Position numbers and translations under genes: made by a program
Source: Bacteroidota bacterium
GTDB lineage: Bacteria; Bacteroidota; Bacteroidia; UBA8524
Direction of reading: 5' to 3'
Assembly: GCA_008933805.1 (NCBI GenBank)
Contig: WBUH01000015.1
Location: 1-64,000 of the forward strand
Length of the DNA: 64,000 nucleotides
Part shown: one piece after another, positions 10,175 to 17,744 of the stretch
Position numbering within the stretch: position 1 is the first letter of the stretch
Layout: every line of letters begins with the position of its first letter
Notes under the pieces: generated by a model
The model's input: the letters and a program-made list of their open reading frames with translations, nothing else
Database searches by the model: none
Told to the model about the DNA's origin: nothing

Positions 10175-12190
10175 TTAAGGCTTATTGATAATATTCGTGT
10201 TAGTAAGCACTACCGAGCCGTTTTGAACAAGCATACGACCATTGGCCGTTGCGCCGGAGTTCATGGCTATTGAAGTTAAGGCAAGTATAGTGCCTTGAAA
10301 TACTGTAAAATCTCCAATAGTAGCAGAACTGCCCGTTTGCCAAAATATATTTTTTGCTTGCGCGCCGCCAGTCAGTATAACATTACCTCCTGCGCCTCCA
10401 ACTGTAGTAAATCCTGATGCCACTTGGAAAATCCATGTTGCATTAGGATCGCCTTGTGCGTCAAGAGTCAAATCGCCTGATTGTATTAAAAGCGTAGAGG
10501 TTGACTTGTAAATGCCCGGGGCAAGCGTTGTCCCGCCTATATCTCCTGATACTATTGCCGGGGCGGGCGTGGTTGCTCCTTCAGCAAAAAGATAAGCATC
10601 GGTTAGGTCTTGTTTAGCTTGTGTAAGTGTTGCAGCTATACCCGGTGGGTTGGCATCGTCAGAAGCATATATAGCTCCGTTTACAACAATTCCGGGGGGA
10701 AATCCTGTAACGGATGAACGAATACCCGGACTAATGCCTACATCCATGTCGTTAATTATGCTAAACCCTGCATTATTACTTACACCTACACCAGCCATAA
10801 TACCAAACGGCTCTACCGATTTAAGATTAACAACTCCCGGGCCGGCCGGATTTTGAGTAGTAAAGCTCCATACATAGTCGTTTGCCAATGGCGTGCCTGT
10901 TGTGTTTTTAGCTCCGGTGGTAATAGTTGCCGTATAGGTACTGCCCGAAGAAAGATTAGATGTTGGATTGAATGTCGCAGTTGAGCCTGAGTAAGACACC
11001 AAACCGGCAATGTTTGTAGTGCCTTGTTTTAATGTAAACGTAGTTGAATTGATAGTTAACGCATCCATGGCCATATTAAATGTGGCTGAGATAGTTTTGT
11101 TAACCGTAACCCCTGTGGCGTTGTTGGCAGGGTCAGTAGAGTTTACGATAGGAGCAACAACATTACCCGTTGTAAATGTCCATTCGTATTCATTGGCAAG
11201 CGGTGTGCCCGAAGGATTCTTTGTCCCTGTGGTTATTGTGGCTGTATAAGTTCCTCCAAGTGCAAGGTTTACCGATGGTGTAAAAGATGCCGTTGTGCCA
11301 TTGTACGTAACGGTTCCGGTAATAGGGTTAGCGCCTTGTTTTAGCATGAAAGTTGCATTATTTACAGTGGCAGCATCCATAGGCATACTGAAGTTAGCCT
11401 GGATTACTTTGTTAATAAATACTCCGGTGGCGTTATCTGCCGGGTCGGTAGAGGTAACGGTTGGTGCCACGGTTGTTCCTGTAGTAAACGTCCAAACATG
11501 ATTGGCTGCCATTGCTGTACCCGCTTTGTTTTTTGCGCTGTTAGTAATAGTAGCTGTATAAACGGTATTTGCAGCAAGCTGACTAATTGGTTTAAATGAT
11601 GCAGTTACGCCGTTATAAGAAACAGAACCCGCTATTGCTGTCGCTCCATTTCTAACAATAAAGGTGGTATCATCAATGGTTGATGAATCCATTGGCATAT
11701 TAAAAGTTGCAGTAATTGTTTTGTTTAGTGGCACTCCCACAGCATTGTTAGCCGGGTCTGTTGCGATAACCATTGGCATTAAACTATCGCCGGTGCTGAA
11801 TGACCAAACATAGTCGGCTTGCAAGGCACTACCCATCAAATCTCTTACTGATGCAGATATTTTTGCAGTATAAGTAGTGTTTGGAGCAAGTTTTACATTA
11901 GGGGCAAAACTTGCAGTAGCATTGGTTTCATCATACGATATTGTACCTGAAATTTGTGATGAGCCACTTATTGTAAATGAGGAAGAATTGATAGATTCTG
12001 ACTTCATTGCTTCATTAAATGAGGCAGTTATTATTTGCGTATTGGGTACATTGGTTGCCAAATCAGTAGGGTTGGTAGATGTTACCAATGGGCAAACCCC
12101 TGTAATTTCTGTGAACTTATCTTTTTTACATCCGCCAGCCAGTATAAGGAAGGCTGCAATTGAAATAGTCCATATTTTGTTTATTTGCAT
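10175..12190 (-). CDS. Lipoprotein with four Big_5 Ig-like repeats and a DUF3494 ice-binding-like domain
   Basis: Surface lipoprotein. The ATG at 12190 is chosen because it gives MQINKIWTISIAAF followed by the lipobox LAGGC; the frame extends 14 codons further upstream without signal character. Four tandem bacterial Ig-like (Big_5) repeats of about 103 residues follow, each with an ATxxPxNxATGV start and an xWxFTT end. The C-terminal ~200 residues are a DUF3494 ice-binding-type beta-solenoid (DANPPGIAATLTQAKQDLTD ... GDLTLDAQGDPNATWIFQ ... GTILALTSIAMNSGATANGR). Such domains bind ice in psychrophiles, but many homologues come from non-cold species and may act as adhesins. It is followed closely by the OmpA-like gene. 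Ice binding itself is not shown here. Confidence 0.88.
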   Translation of the reverse strand: MQINKIWTISIAAFLILAGGCKKDKFTEITGVCPLVTSTNPTDLATNVPNTQIITASFNEAMKSESINSSSFTISGSSQISGTISYDETNATASFAPNVKLAPNTTYTAKISASVRDLMGSALQADYVWSFSTGDSLMPMVIATDPANNAVGVPLNKTITATFNMPMDSSTIDDTTFIVRNGATAIAGSVSYNGVTASFKPISQLAANTVYTATITNSAKNKAGTAMAANHVWTFTTGTTVAPTVTSTDPADNATGVFINKVIQANFSMPMDAATVNNATFMLKQGANPITGTVTYNGTTASFTPSVNLALGGTYTATITTGTKNPSGTPLANEYEWTFTTGNVVAPIVNSTDPANNATGVTVNKTISATFNMAMDALTINSTTFTLKQGTTNIAGLVSYSGSTATFNPTSNLSSGSTYTATITTGAKNTTGTPLANDYVWSFTTQNPAGPGVVNLKSVEPFGIMAGVGVSNNAGFSIINDMDVGISPGIRSSVTGFPPGIVVNGAIYASDDANPPGIAATLTQAKQDLTDAYLFAEGATTPAPAIVSGDIGGTTLAPGIYKSTSTLLIQSGDLTLDAQGDPNATWIFQVASGFTTVGGAGGNVILTGGAQAKNIFWQTGSSATIGDFTVFQGTILALTSIAMNSGATANGRMLVQNGSVVLTNTNIINKP

Positions 12191-12796
12191 ATTTTGTTTT
12201 CTACCGGTAAAAGAGTTTTTAGCGGTATACAAAGGTTAATCTGTAGATTTTAGCAATTGTTACATAACAAAATCCATAAGTTACATAATTCACTCATTTT
12301 GTGTCGATTATTGCAAAAATAGGACGATGAGCCCGTAACTTTTTTAATCCGGTTTGCAGTGGCAGGGTTATCAGTGTATATGGATGAGTGTAATAAAGCG
12401 TTCTATTTTCTCTAAAAATCCCAATAATAGGTTCGATAATCTGCTTGTTCAGGCTGAAAAACCCTTAAACCCCTTGCATAGCAGGTTTTTTTTCAGATTT
12501 TAGAACATAAGCACATTTGTAGCACAACAGTTTTGTATATAACCGCTACTTTTCATTTTTGAGAATATTTCATAATCTATGATTCATCCGAAACTATAGT
12601 TTAAAGCATTGCCAAATTGGTTGGGCATGAAGCCTAAAGCAAGTTTGCTATCGTTTTCACAAAGCAAATAGTGATAGACGTATAACACAAAATGTCTTAT
12701 CGGGCTTTCTTCTAAAACTCTAATGTTTTAATCTTGTATGTTAACAGAGCATTAACTTTAATGCATATTAACAAACCTAAGAGTTGATTTAAGATT
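12191..12796. other. Intergenic region between two divergent secreted-protein genes
   Basis: About 600 bp without a convincing gene. It is AT-rich and should carry the promoters of the flanking divergent genes, but no -33/-7 pair stands out. A weak inverted repeat (CTGAAAAACC ... GGTTTTTTTTCAG) lies at 12454-12496, just after a GTTCGATAAT that also occurs before the terminator at 3392. Nothing else was recognised. Confidence 0.5.
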
Positions 12797-14854
12797 ATGA
12801 AACACATTTTACTTACGCTAACTTTACTAATGTATTGTGGCCTCAGTGCACAGAACTATTCAGGCGGATCGGGTACTTTAAACGACCCTTTCAAAATAGC
12901 CACCAAATACGACTTAAAATATTTAAGCGAAAACTCCAGCGAATGGAGCAAGCACTTTATTCAAACAGCTAATATATTGTTTGACTCCTCTGACTTTGAA
13001 ACCAACGGCGACTTCTACAACAACGGAAAGGGTTTTATTCCCATTGCTCTTGGAAGCACTTTTACCGGAAGCTACGATGGCAATGGTAATATAGTTGACG
13101 GGTTAAAAATTTATATATTAACGGACAACAAGATAGGATTGTTTAGTTGGGGTCAAAAAGCAACCATAAAAAACTTAGGAGTAACCCATTGTTTAATTTA
13201 CGGCAGGTCTGATGTTGCTGGCTTATTGGGTGCGGGCAAGGATACAACAGTTATTTCAGATTGCTATGTAACCGGAAAAATTGTGTCAGTCGAAAATAAT
13301 GCCGGCGGCTTGGTAGGCACACAATTACGCGGCTCTGTAACCAATTCATTTTCATCCGCTGATATAGTATGTGCGGAATATAATAGTGGCGGTTTATTGG
13401 GACAATTTTTCGGTTCAGCAAACAGTGGTACACTTAAAAACTGTTATGCCACAGGCAATGTAGCAGGTAACAACCAAGCAGGAGGGTTAATTGGTGCTGC
13501 TGATCTTTTAAAGATAGAAAACTGTTATGCCACCGGTAAAGTTACAGGAAGCTCAACCTTAGGGGGCTTTGTTGGTTATATGGTAAATACTATGACGGTA
13601 ACTAACAGTTTTTGGGATGTGCAATCATCTACTCAAAATGTCAGTGTAGGAAGCGGAGCTAGCTTTCCCAGCGAGGAAGCAACCCCCAAAACCACTACAG
13701 AACTGCAAACTCTTAGTACTTTTATCAACGCAGGTTGGGACTTTTCGGGAGAAAGCACAAACGGAACGGATGATGTTTGGCAGCTTATTACTTCTGGTTG
13801 TTTAAGCGGATTGGGATACCCTACTCTTAATTATATCGACAATAGCGCACCCGTTATAAATAATACCTCTGGTGCTACTGCTTGTGCAAACAGGAAAACC
13901 ACCCTAACCGCTACCAGTAATGCAAAACTATTAGACTGGTACACAACACAAACAGGCAATGTAATTGCGGGAAGAGGAGCCAATTTTTTAACTCCGCCAA
14001 TCAGCAGCAATACAAGTTTCTGGGTACAAGCTACTAATGGTAATTGTTCTACTGCAAGGGTTGAAGTTGTGGCTACTGCCATTCAGCCTACCACAAGCAC
14101 TATATCACCCGCTGTTTGCGGCAGCTATACTTCTCCCAGCGGCAAAGTATGGACGGTATCTAACACCTATACCGATACGATACCCAATTCTATTAATTGT
14201 GACTCTGTAATTACTATTAACCTTACAGTAAACCAAGCTACTACAAGCAGTATATCACCCACAGCTTGTGGCAGCTATACTTCTCCCAGCGGTAAAGTTT
14301 GGACAGTATCTAACACTTATACCGATACGATACCCAATACCAATAGTTGTGATTCTATAATAACTATAAACCTAACCATTAGCACCGTAAACAATGCAGT
14401 AACCGTAGTATCAAACGCCACTTTACGTGCCGATGCAGCTGGAGCAAAATACCAATGGATAGACTGTAATAATGGCAACCAACCCATAGCAGGAGACACA
14501 AACCAGAATTTTGCAGCAACCGCCAATGGTAATTACGCAGTTATTGTAACAGAAAATGGCTGTACCGATACTTCAGCTTGTGTAGCGATTACCAGCGTGG
14601 GAATAAATGAGTTCATATTTAAGGATATGATAAGCATATATCCTAACCCAAGTAGGGGTGATGTAAACATTAGTTTAGGTGAGATAACCAATGCTACCGT
14701 AGAAGTATATAATGCTTATGGTCAATTAGTATTTAAAGAAAGTAAAATAGATGAACCTAATTTTGGGTTTAAGCTTAATGCAGCGGCAGGCATATATCTA
14801 GTTAGGGTAAGGGCAGAAGGAAACGAAGCCTGTTTCCATTTGGTTAAAGAGTAG
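12797..14854 (+). CDS. Secreted GLUG-repeat protein with T9SS sorting domain
   Basis: Extracellular protein of 685 residues with a signal peptide (MKHILLTLTLLMYCGLSAQ). The N-terminal half has GLUG-type repeats (GGLVGTQLRGSVTNSF, GGLLGQF, GGLIGAADLLKIENCYATGK), which normally form a beta-solenoid found in adhesins and peptidase-like surface proteins. An Ig-like segment follows, then two nearly identical 50-residue modules (CGSYTSPSGKVWTVSNTYTD) and an 'ADAAGAKYQWIDC' Ig-like module. It ends in a type A T9SS domain (SIYPNPSRGDVNISLG ... GIYLVRVRAEG). Adhesion or matrix binding is inferred. The strong terminator at 14911 makes it a single-gene unit. Confidence 0.87.
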   Translation: MKHILLTLTLLMYCGLSAQNYSGGSGTLNDPFKIATKYDLKYLSENSSEWSKHFIQTANILFDSSDFETNGDFYNNGKGFIPIALGSTFTGSYDGNGNIVDGLKIYILTDNKIGLFSWGQKATIKNLGVTHCLIYGRSDVAGLLGAGKDTTVISDCYVTGKIVSVENNAGGLVGTQLRGSVTNSFSSADIVCAEYNSGGLLGQFFGSANSGTLKNCYATGNVAGNNQAGGLIGAADLLKIENCYATGKVTGSSTLGGFVGYMVNTMTVTNSFWDVQSSTQNVSVGSGASFPSEEATPKTTTELQTLSTFINAGWDFSGESTNGTDDVWQLITSGCLSGLGYPTLNYIDNSAPVINNTSGATACANRKTTLTATSNAKLLDWYTTQTGNVIAGRGANFLTPPISSNTSFWVQATNGNCSTARVEVVATAIQPTTSTISPAVCGSYTSPSGKVWTVSNTYTDTIPNSINCDSVITINLTVNQATTSSISPTACGSYTSPSGKVWTVSNTYTDTIPNTNSCDSIITINLTISTVNNAVTVVSNATLRADAAGAKYQWIDCNNGNQPIAGDTNQNFAATANGNYAVIVTENGCTDTSACVAITSVGINEFIFKDMISIYPNPSRGDVNISLGEITNATVEVYNAYGQLVFKESKIDEPNFGFKLNAAAGIYLVRVRAEGNEACFHLVKE
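14089..14385 (+). repeat. 150-bp tandem duplication inside the GLUG-repeat gene
   Basis: Two copies of a 150-bp (50-codon) unit run in tandem; for example TATATCACCC starts at 14101 and again at 14251. The copies differ mostly at scattered, often silent, positions. Each encodes one 'SPxxCGSYTSPSGKVWTVS' module. Confidence 0.85.
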
Positions 14855-14910
14855 TGTTTTAATCAGCCGTTCTTTTTTACAATAAAGTAAACAGCTAATA
14901 ATAATTTTTT

Positions 14911-14943
14911 ATAAAACCCCGCTCTTATTGAGTGGGGTTTTAT
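14911..14943. terminator. Terminator after GLUG-repeat gene
   Basis: Hairpin ATAAAACCCCGCTC / GAGTGGGGTTTTAT with a 5-nt loop, flanked by A- and T-runs. It lies between the plus-strand GLUG-repeat gene and the minus-strand PhoD operon. Confidence 0.85.
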
Positions 14944-15061
14944 GTTTTACAGGTATTATCTTAAGAGTCGGTCAACCCTTACTAAACAAGATTTTTAGCG
15001 TTTTTCGGGTGCGACTCTTGCTCAGACTGTTTATAATAAATAGATGACAATTATGTAAATT

Positions 15062-16417
15062 TTACTTTTTATTTAAAAGAGATAGATCTGACCTGCTGAT
15101 TATTTTGTCCCATATTTTAATGCCTTTATCATCAAAAATTGTAATCAGCATTTTTCTTTCGGTGGGCTCCCCAATAAAATCTATAGTGGCAAATGAATGG
15201 CCCATTAAAAGTGTTCCGTCAACTCTCAATGGATTCTTCATGGGCTCCGCCTTGCTTGTTGATGTCAACGACGATGAGGTAAGTTCATACAGTGGGTAAT
15301 CGCCCGGTCTATCAAGTTTAGTCATTTCGGTATAATGTATATCACCTGAAAGAAAAATAACTCCTTCTATTTTTTCATCTTTTATGCGTTGCAATAAAGC
15401 GGCTCTTTCTTCAGGATAATTTGAATAAAGGTCTTTAGCGGGTGAAGGGTTTAGCACCTGTGTGCCTACCATTACAAGCTTAAAATTGGCATCACTCATT
15501 TTTAAAGCGCCAATTAGCCAGTCAATTTGTTCCTTGCCCAACATCCCCGGATTTTCAAAAGTTGATCCTAAAGGGGTGCGAAAATACCGATCATCAAGCA
15601 AAAAAAACTGGGCATCGCCCCACACAAAAGTACCGGTAGCCCCTTTTCCTAAAGCGCTGGCCACCCCATAGTTGGGGTTAGACCAAAAATACCTAAACGC
15701 CTCTTCTGTGGTTTCTTTGTTCCAAAATGTTCCGTCAGCGTTATTAGGTCCATAATCGTGGTCGTCAATACCGGCATAGTGGTGTACAGACCCGAAAAGC
15801 TTTTGCAATTCTGGTGTTGAGCGGTAAAATGTATATAATTCATCAATACCTGATTTTGAGTTCCACTCACGCGCACTCAAATAAAGATTATCGCCCATCC
15901 AAAGCATAAAGTCTGGGTGCTTTGTGTAAATAGAGTCGAATATTTCAATACTTCCGTAAGTTTTCTTAGGACTTTGTGAGCCTTCATAGTTTCGGTTAAA
16001 GCAGCTCCCTAAAACCATTCTGAAGTTTGGGGCTTGTGTTTCTGCCTCATTTGTCCAGTAAGGCGTTGATTGAAACTCAAGAAGATAGTCTCTTTTTACC
16101 GGCACATTATTAATATACAATTCGTAATTATATCTATTCCCGGGTTTCAACCCTGTAATCGTTATTTTTGTTGAGTATGCTTTGTTTTTATCAGTAATAA
16201 AATCTTCGCTGAATTTTTTTTCGACACTCCCTTTCTTCCAATAACTTATTTTCACTGTATCAGTTTTTTTGGTTTGCACCCATAGTTGCACTTCACGCAT
16301 TTCTGCATAGCCTACCATGGGGCCTGACACCAGTTGCTCTGCTTGTGCAGAAAGCAGTTTGGGAATAATTAAAAGCAACACACTTGCTATTGATAAAAAT
16401 ACGTTGTTATGTTTCAT
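15062..16417 (-). CDS. phoD: PhoD-like alkaline phosphatase/phosphodiesterase
   Basis: Exported metallophosphoesterase of 451 residues with a signal peptide ending near LLSAQ. The N-terminal ~120 residues are a fibronectin-like PhoD N domain (REVQLWVQTKKTDTVKISYW). Catalytic-domain motifs follow: GSCFN, LWMGDNLY, GIDDHDYGPNN and FLSGDIHYTEM, which supply the Fe/Ca-binding Asp, Asn, Cys and His ligands of this family. PhoD enzymes hydrolyse phosphomono- and phosphodiesters outside the cytoplasm. It is the last gene of a four-gene operon, 10 bp after the beta-helix lipoprotein and downstream of the TonB-dependent receptor, which suggests cleavage of a phosphorylated substrate near the outer membrane. 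The substrate is unknown. Confidence 0.88.
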   Translation of the reverse strand: MKHNNVFLSIASVLLLIIPKLLSAQAEQLVSGPMVGYAEMREVQLWVQTKKTDTVKISYWKKGSVEKKFSEDFITDKNKAYSTKITITGLKPGNRYNYELYINNVPVKRDYLLEFQSTPYWTNEAETQAPNFRMVLGSCFNRNYEGSQSPKKTYGSIEIFDSIYTKHPDFMLWMGDNLYLSAREWNSKSGIDELYTFYRSTPELQKLFGSVHHYAGIDDHDYGPNNADGTFWNKETTEEAFRYFWSNPNYGVASALGKGATGTFVWGDAQFFLLDDRYFRTPLGSTFENPGMLGKEQIDWLIGALKMSDANFKLVMVGTQVLNPSPAKDLYSNYPEERAALLQRIKDEKIEGVIFLSGDIHYTEMTKLDRPGDYPLYELTSSSLTSTSKAEPMKNPLRVDGTLLMGHSFATIDFIGEPTERKMLITIFDDKGIKIWDKIISRSDLSLLNKK

Positions 16418-16427
16418 GTCTTGTTAT

Positions 16428-17744
16428 TTAATGTTGATTACCGCTTCCATCGGTGGGGTAGGCTCCTAAATCAATATTTGGAGGTGTTATTACCGCTCCG
16501 GTTTGCGGTGCAACCATTTTCATAGGAATATTTTGAATGTTTGTTTTTCCTTTACCTATTGCCGGCGATGAGGACTGGAGATGTAAGTCGAGTCCTTTTT
16601 GCACCCTTGGGTTGTTATCGGTGATTTTGGCTACATCAAGCCCTTTAAATTTAGGGTCGTTGGCTCCGGGAGTGGTTGAGTATATATCGCCCATTTGAGG
16701 TGTAGCAATAAAGTTGGTATAAGTAGGGAAGAAATTATCAACTATATCTTTTGTAGTACCGTAGTATAAGTTATGACCGTGCTTTAAGTTTGCTGTATCT
16801 GCTACTGATGCGCCGCCTAATATGCGCATACCTATTTTGTTTTGTATGATAAGGTTATTGAAAGCATTGCCCGCCACTAGTTTTTCGAATGAAATGCCAC
16901 CGCCTTTAGTAAAATCAGGGTTTAGAAAACCGCAGTTGATAATGGTATTGTTATAAACATTAACAATGGATTGACTGGGCGCACCCGAGAGTGACTGACT
17001 TTTGATGCCTGAATTAAATCCGCCTATCACAACGTTGTAAGCAATATCTCCACGTGCGCCAAATTTTATGCTAATGGGTAACCCCTTTGTAGCGCCCACA
17101 TTTTCTATAGTGTTACGCATAATTGCCATTTTGGCATTGCGTACATATATGCCATCGTCTTGCGTGTGAGAAACCCATGAGTCTTCTACTACCAAATTAG
17201 TGAAACTACTAAGGCAAATAATGGCTTGATGTGAAGATGATATCGATGCTGATTCAGTTTGATAATCTCCCCAAGGGGCACCTGTATATTCAATGTGCGT
17301 CCACCGTAAAATAACATTTTCAGCACTGTCGCACGTTAAACCTCCCCAAGCCCCTCCGTTAGGAAAATTTAGTTTATTACTGTCAGTTATTGTAAACCAG
17401 TTGGGTTTATCTTTGGTGCCTTCAGAAATTAGGGTTCCCCTTACAAATAAACTGGGACTGCTGTTGGGTTTTCCATCTCCCAAAAAATACAAGGTCACAT
17501 TGTTGGGTATATACAGAGTGTCGCCTTCGTTAATAAATATGTCATTAATTACATAGTATATAGTGCCCGATTTCATCGAGCCTTTTATAGCTCCTGAAAT
17601 TGTATCGATGGGTTGTGTGGTGTCTATATTTCCTCCGCTAATCTTTTTTGCCGGTGAGATATATACTTCTTCTCGTTTTGAACATCCCAGCGCAAAGAAA
17701 ATCAGGAATAAAACAATATGAATTGTGCTTATTTTCTGCTTCAT
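16428..17744 (-). CDS. Right-handed beta-helix lipoprotein
   Basis: Lipoprotein of 438 residues with lipobox FALGC near residue 21. The body has parallel beta-helix character (RGTLISEG, GAWGGLTCDSAENVILRWTHIEYTG, AKMAIMRNTIENVG), and HDDGIY-like turns resemble pectate-lyase-type folds. No enzyme-specific catalytic residues could be fixed. It overlaps the TonB-dependent receptor stop codon by 1 bp (TAATG), so translational coupling is likely, and it sits 10 bp before phoD. It may bind the substrate at the outer membrane, a role SusD plays in other systems, but it shows no SusD features. Confidence 0.78.
   Translation of the reverse strand: MKQKISTIHIVLFLIFFALGCSKREEVYISPAKKISGGNIDTTQPIDTISGAIKGSMKSGTIYYVINDIFINEGDTLYIPNNVTLYFLGDGKPNSSPSLFVRGTLISEGTKDKPNWFTITDSNKLNFPNGGAWGGLTCDSAENVILRWTHIEYTGAPWGDYQTESASISSSHQAIICLSSFTNLVVEDSWVSHTQDDGIYVRNAKMAIMRNTIENVGATKGLPISIKFGARGDIAYNVVIGGFNSGIKSQSLSGAPSQSIVNVYNNTIINCGFLNPDFTKGGGISFEKLVAGNAFNNLIIQNKIGMRILGGASVADTANLKHGHNLYYGTTKDIVDNFFPTYTNFIATPQMGDIYSTTPGANDPKFKGLDVAKITDNNPRVQKGLDLHLQSSSPAIGKGKTNIQNIPMKMVAPQTGAVITPPNIDLGAYPTDGSGNQH

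Noticed and set aside
12454-12496. CTGAAAAACC ... GGTTTTTTTTCAG as a terminator
   Set aside because: Pairing is mostly A-T with a mismatch in length, and it lies inside a divergent promoter region where a terminator is not needed.
14963-15019. Inverted repeat AAGAGTCG ... CGACTCTT near the end of the PhoD operon
   Set aside because: Arms are only 8 bp with a 41-nt loop and no T-run, so it is not a convincing terminator or operator.
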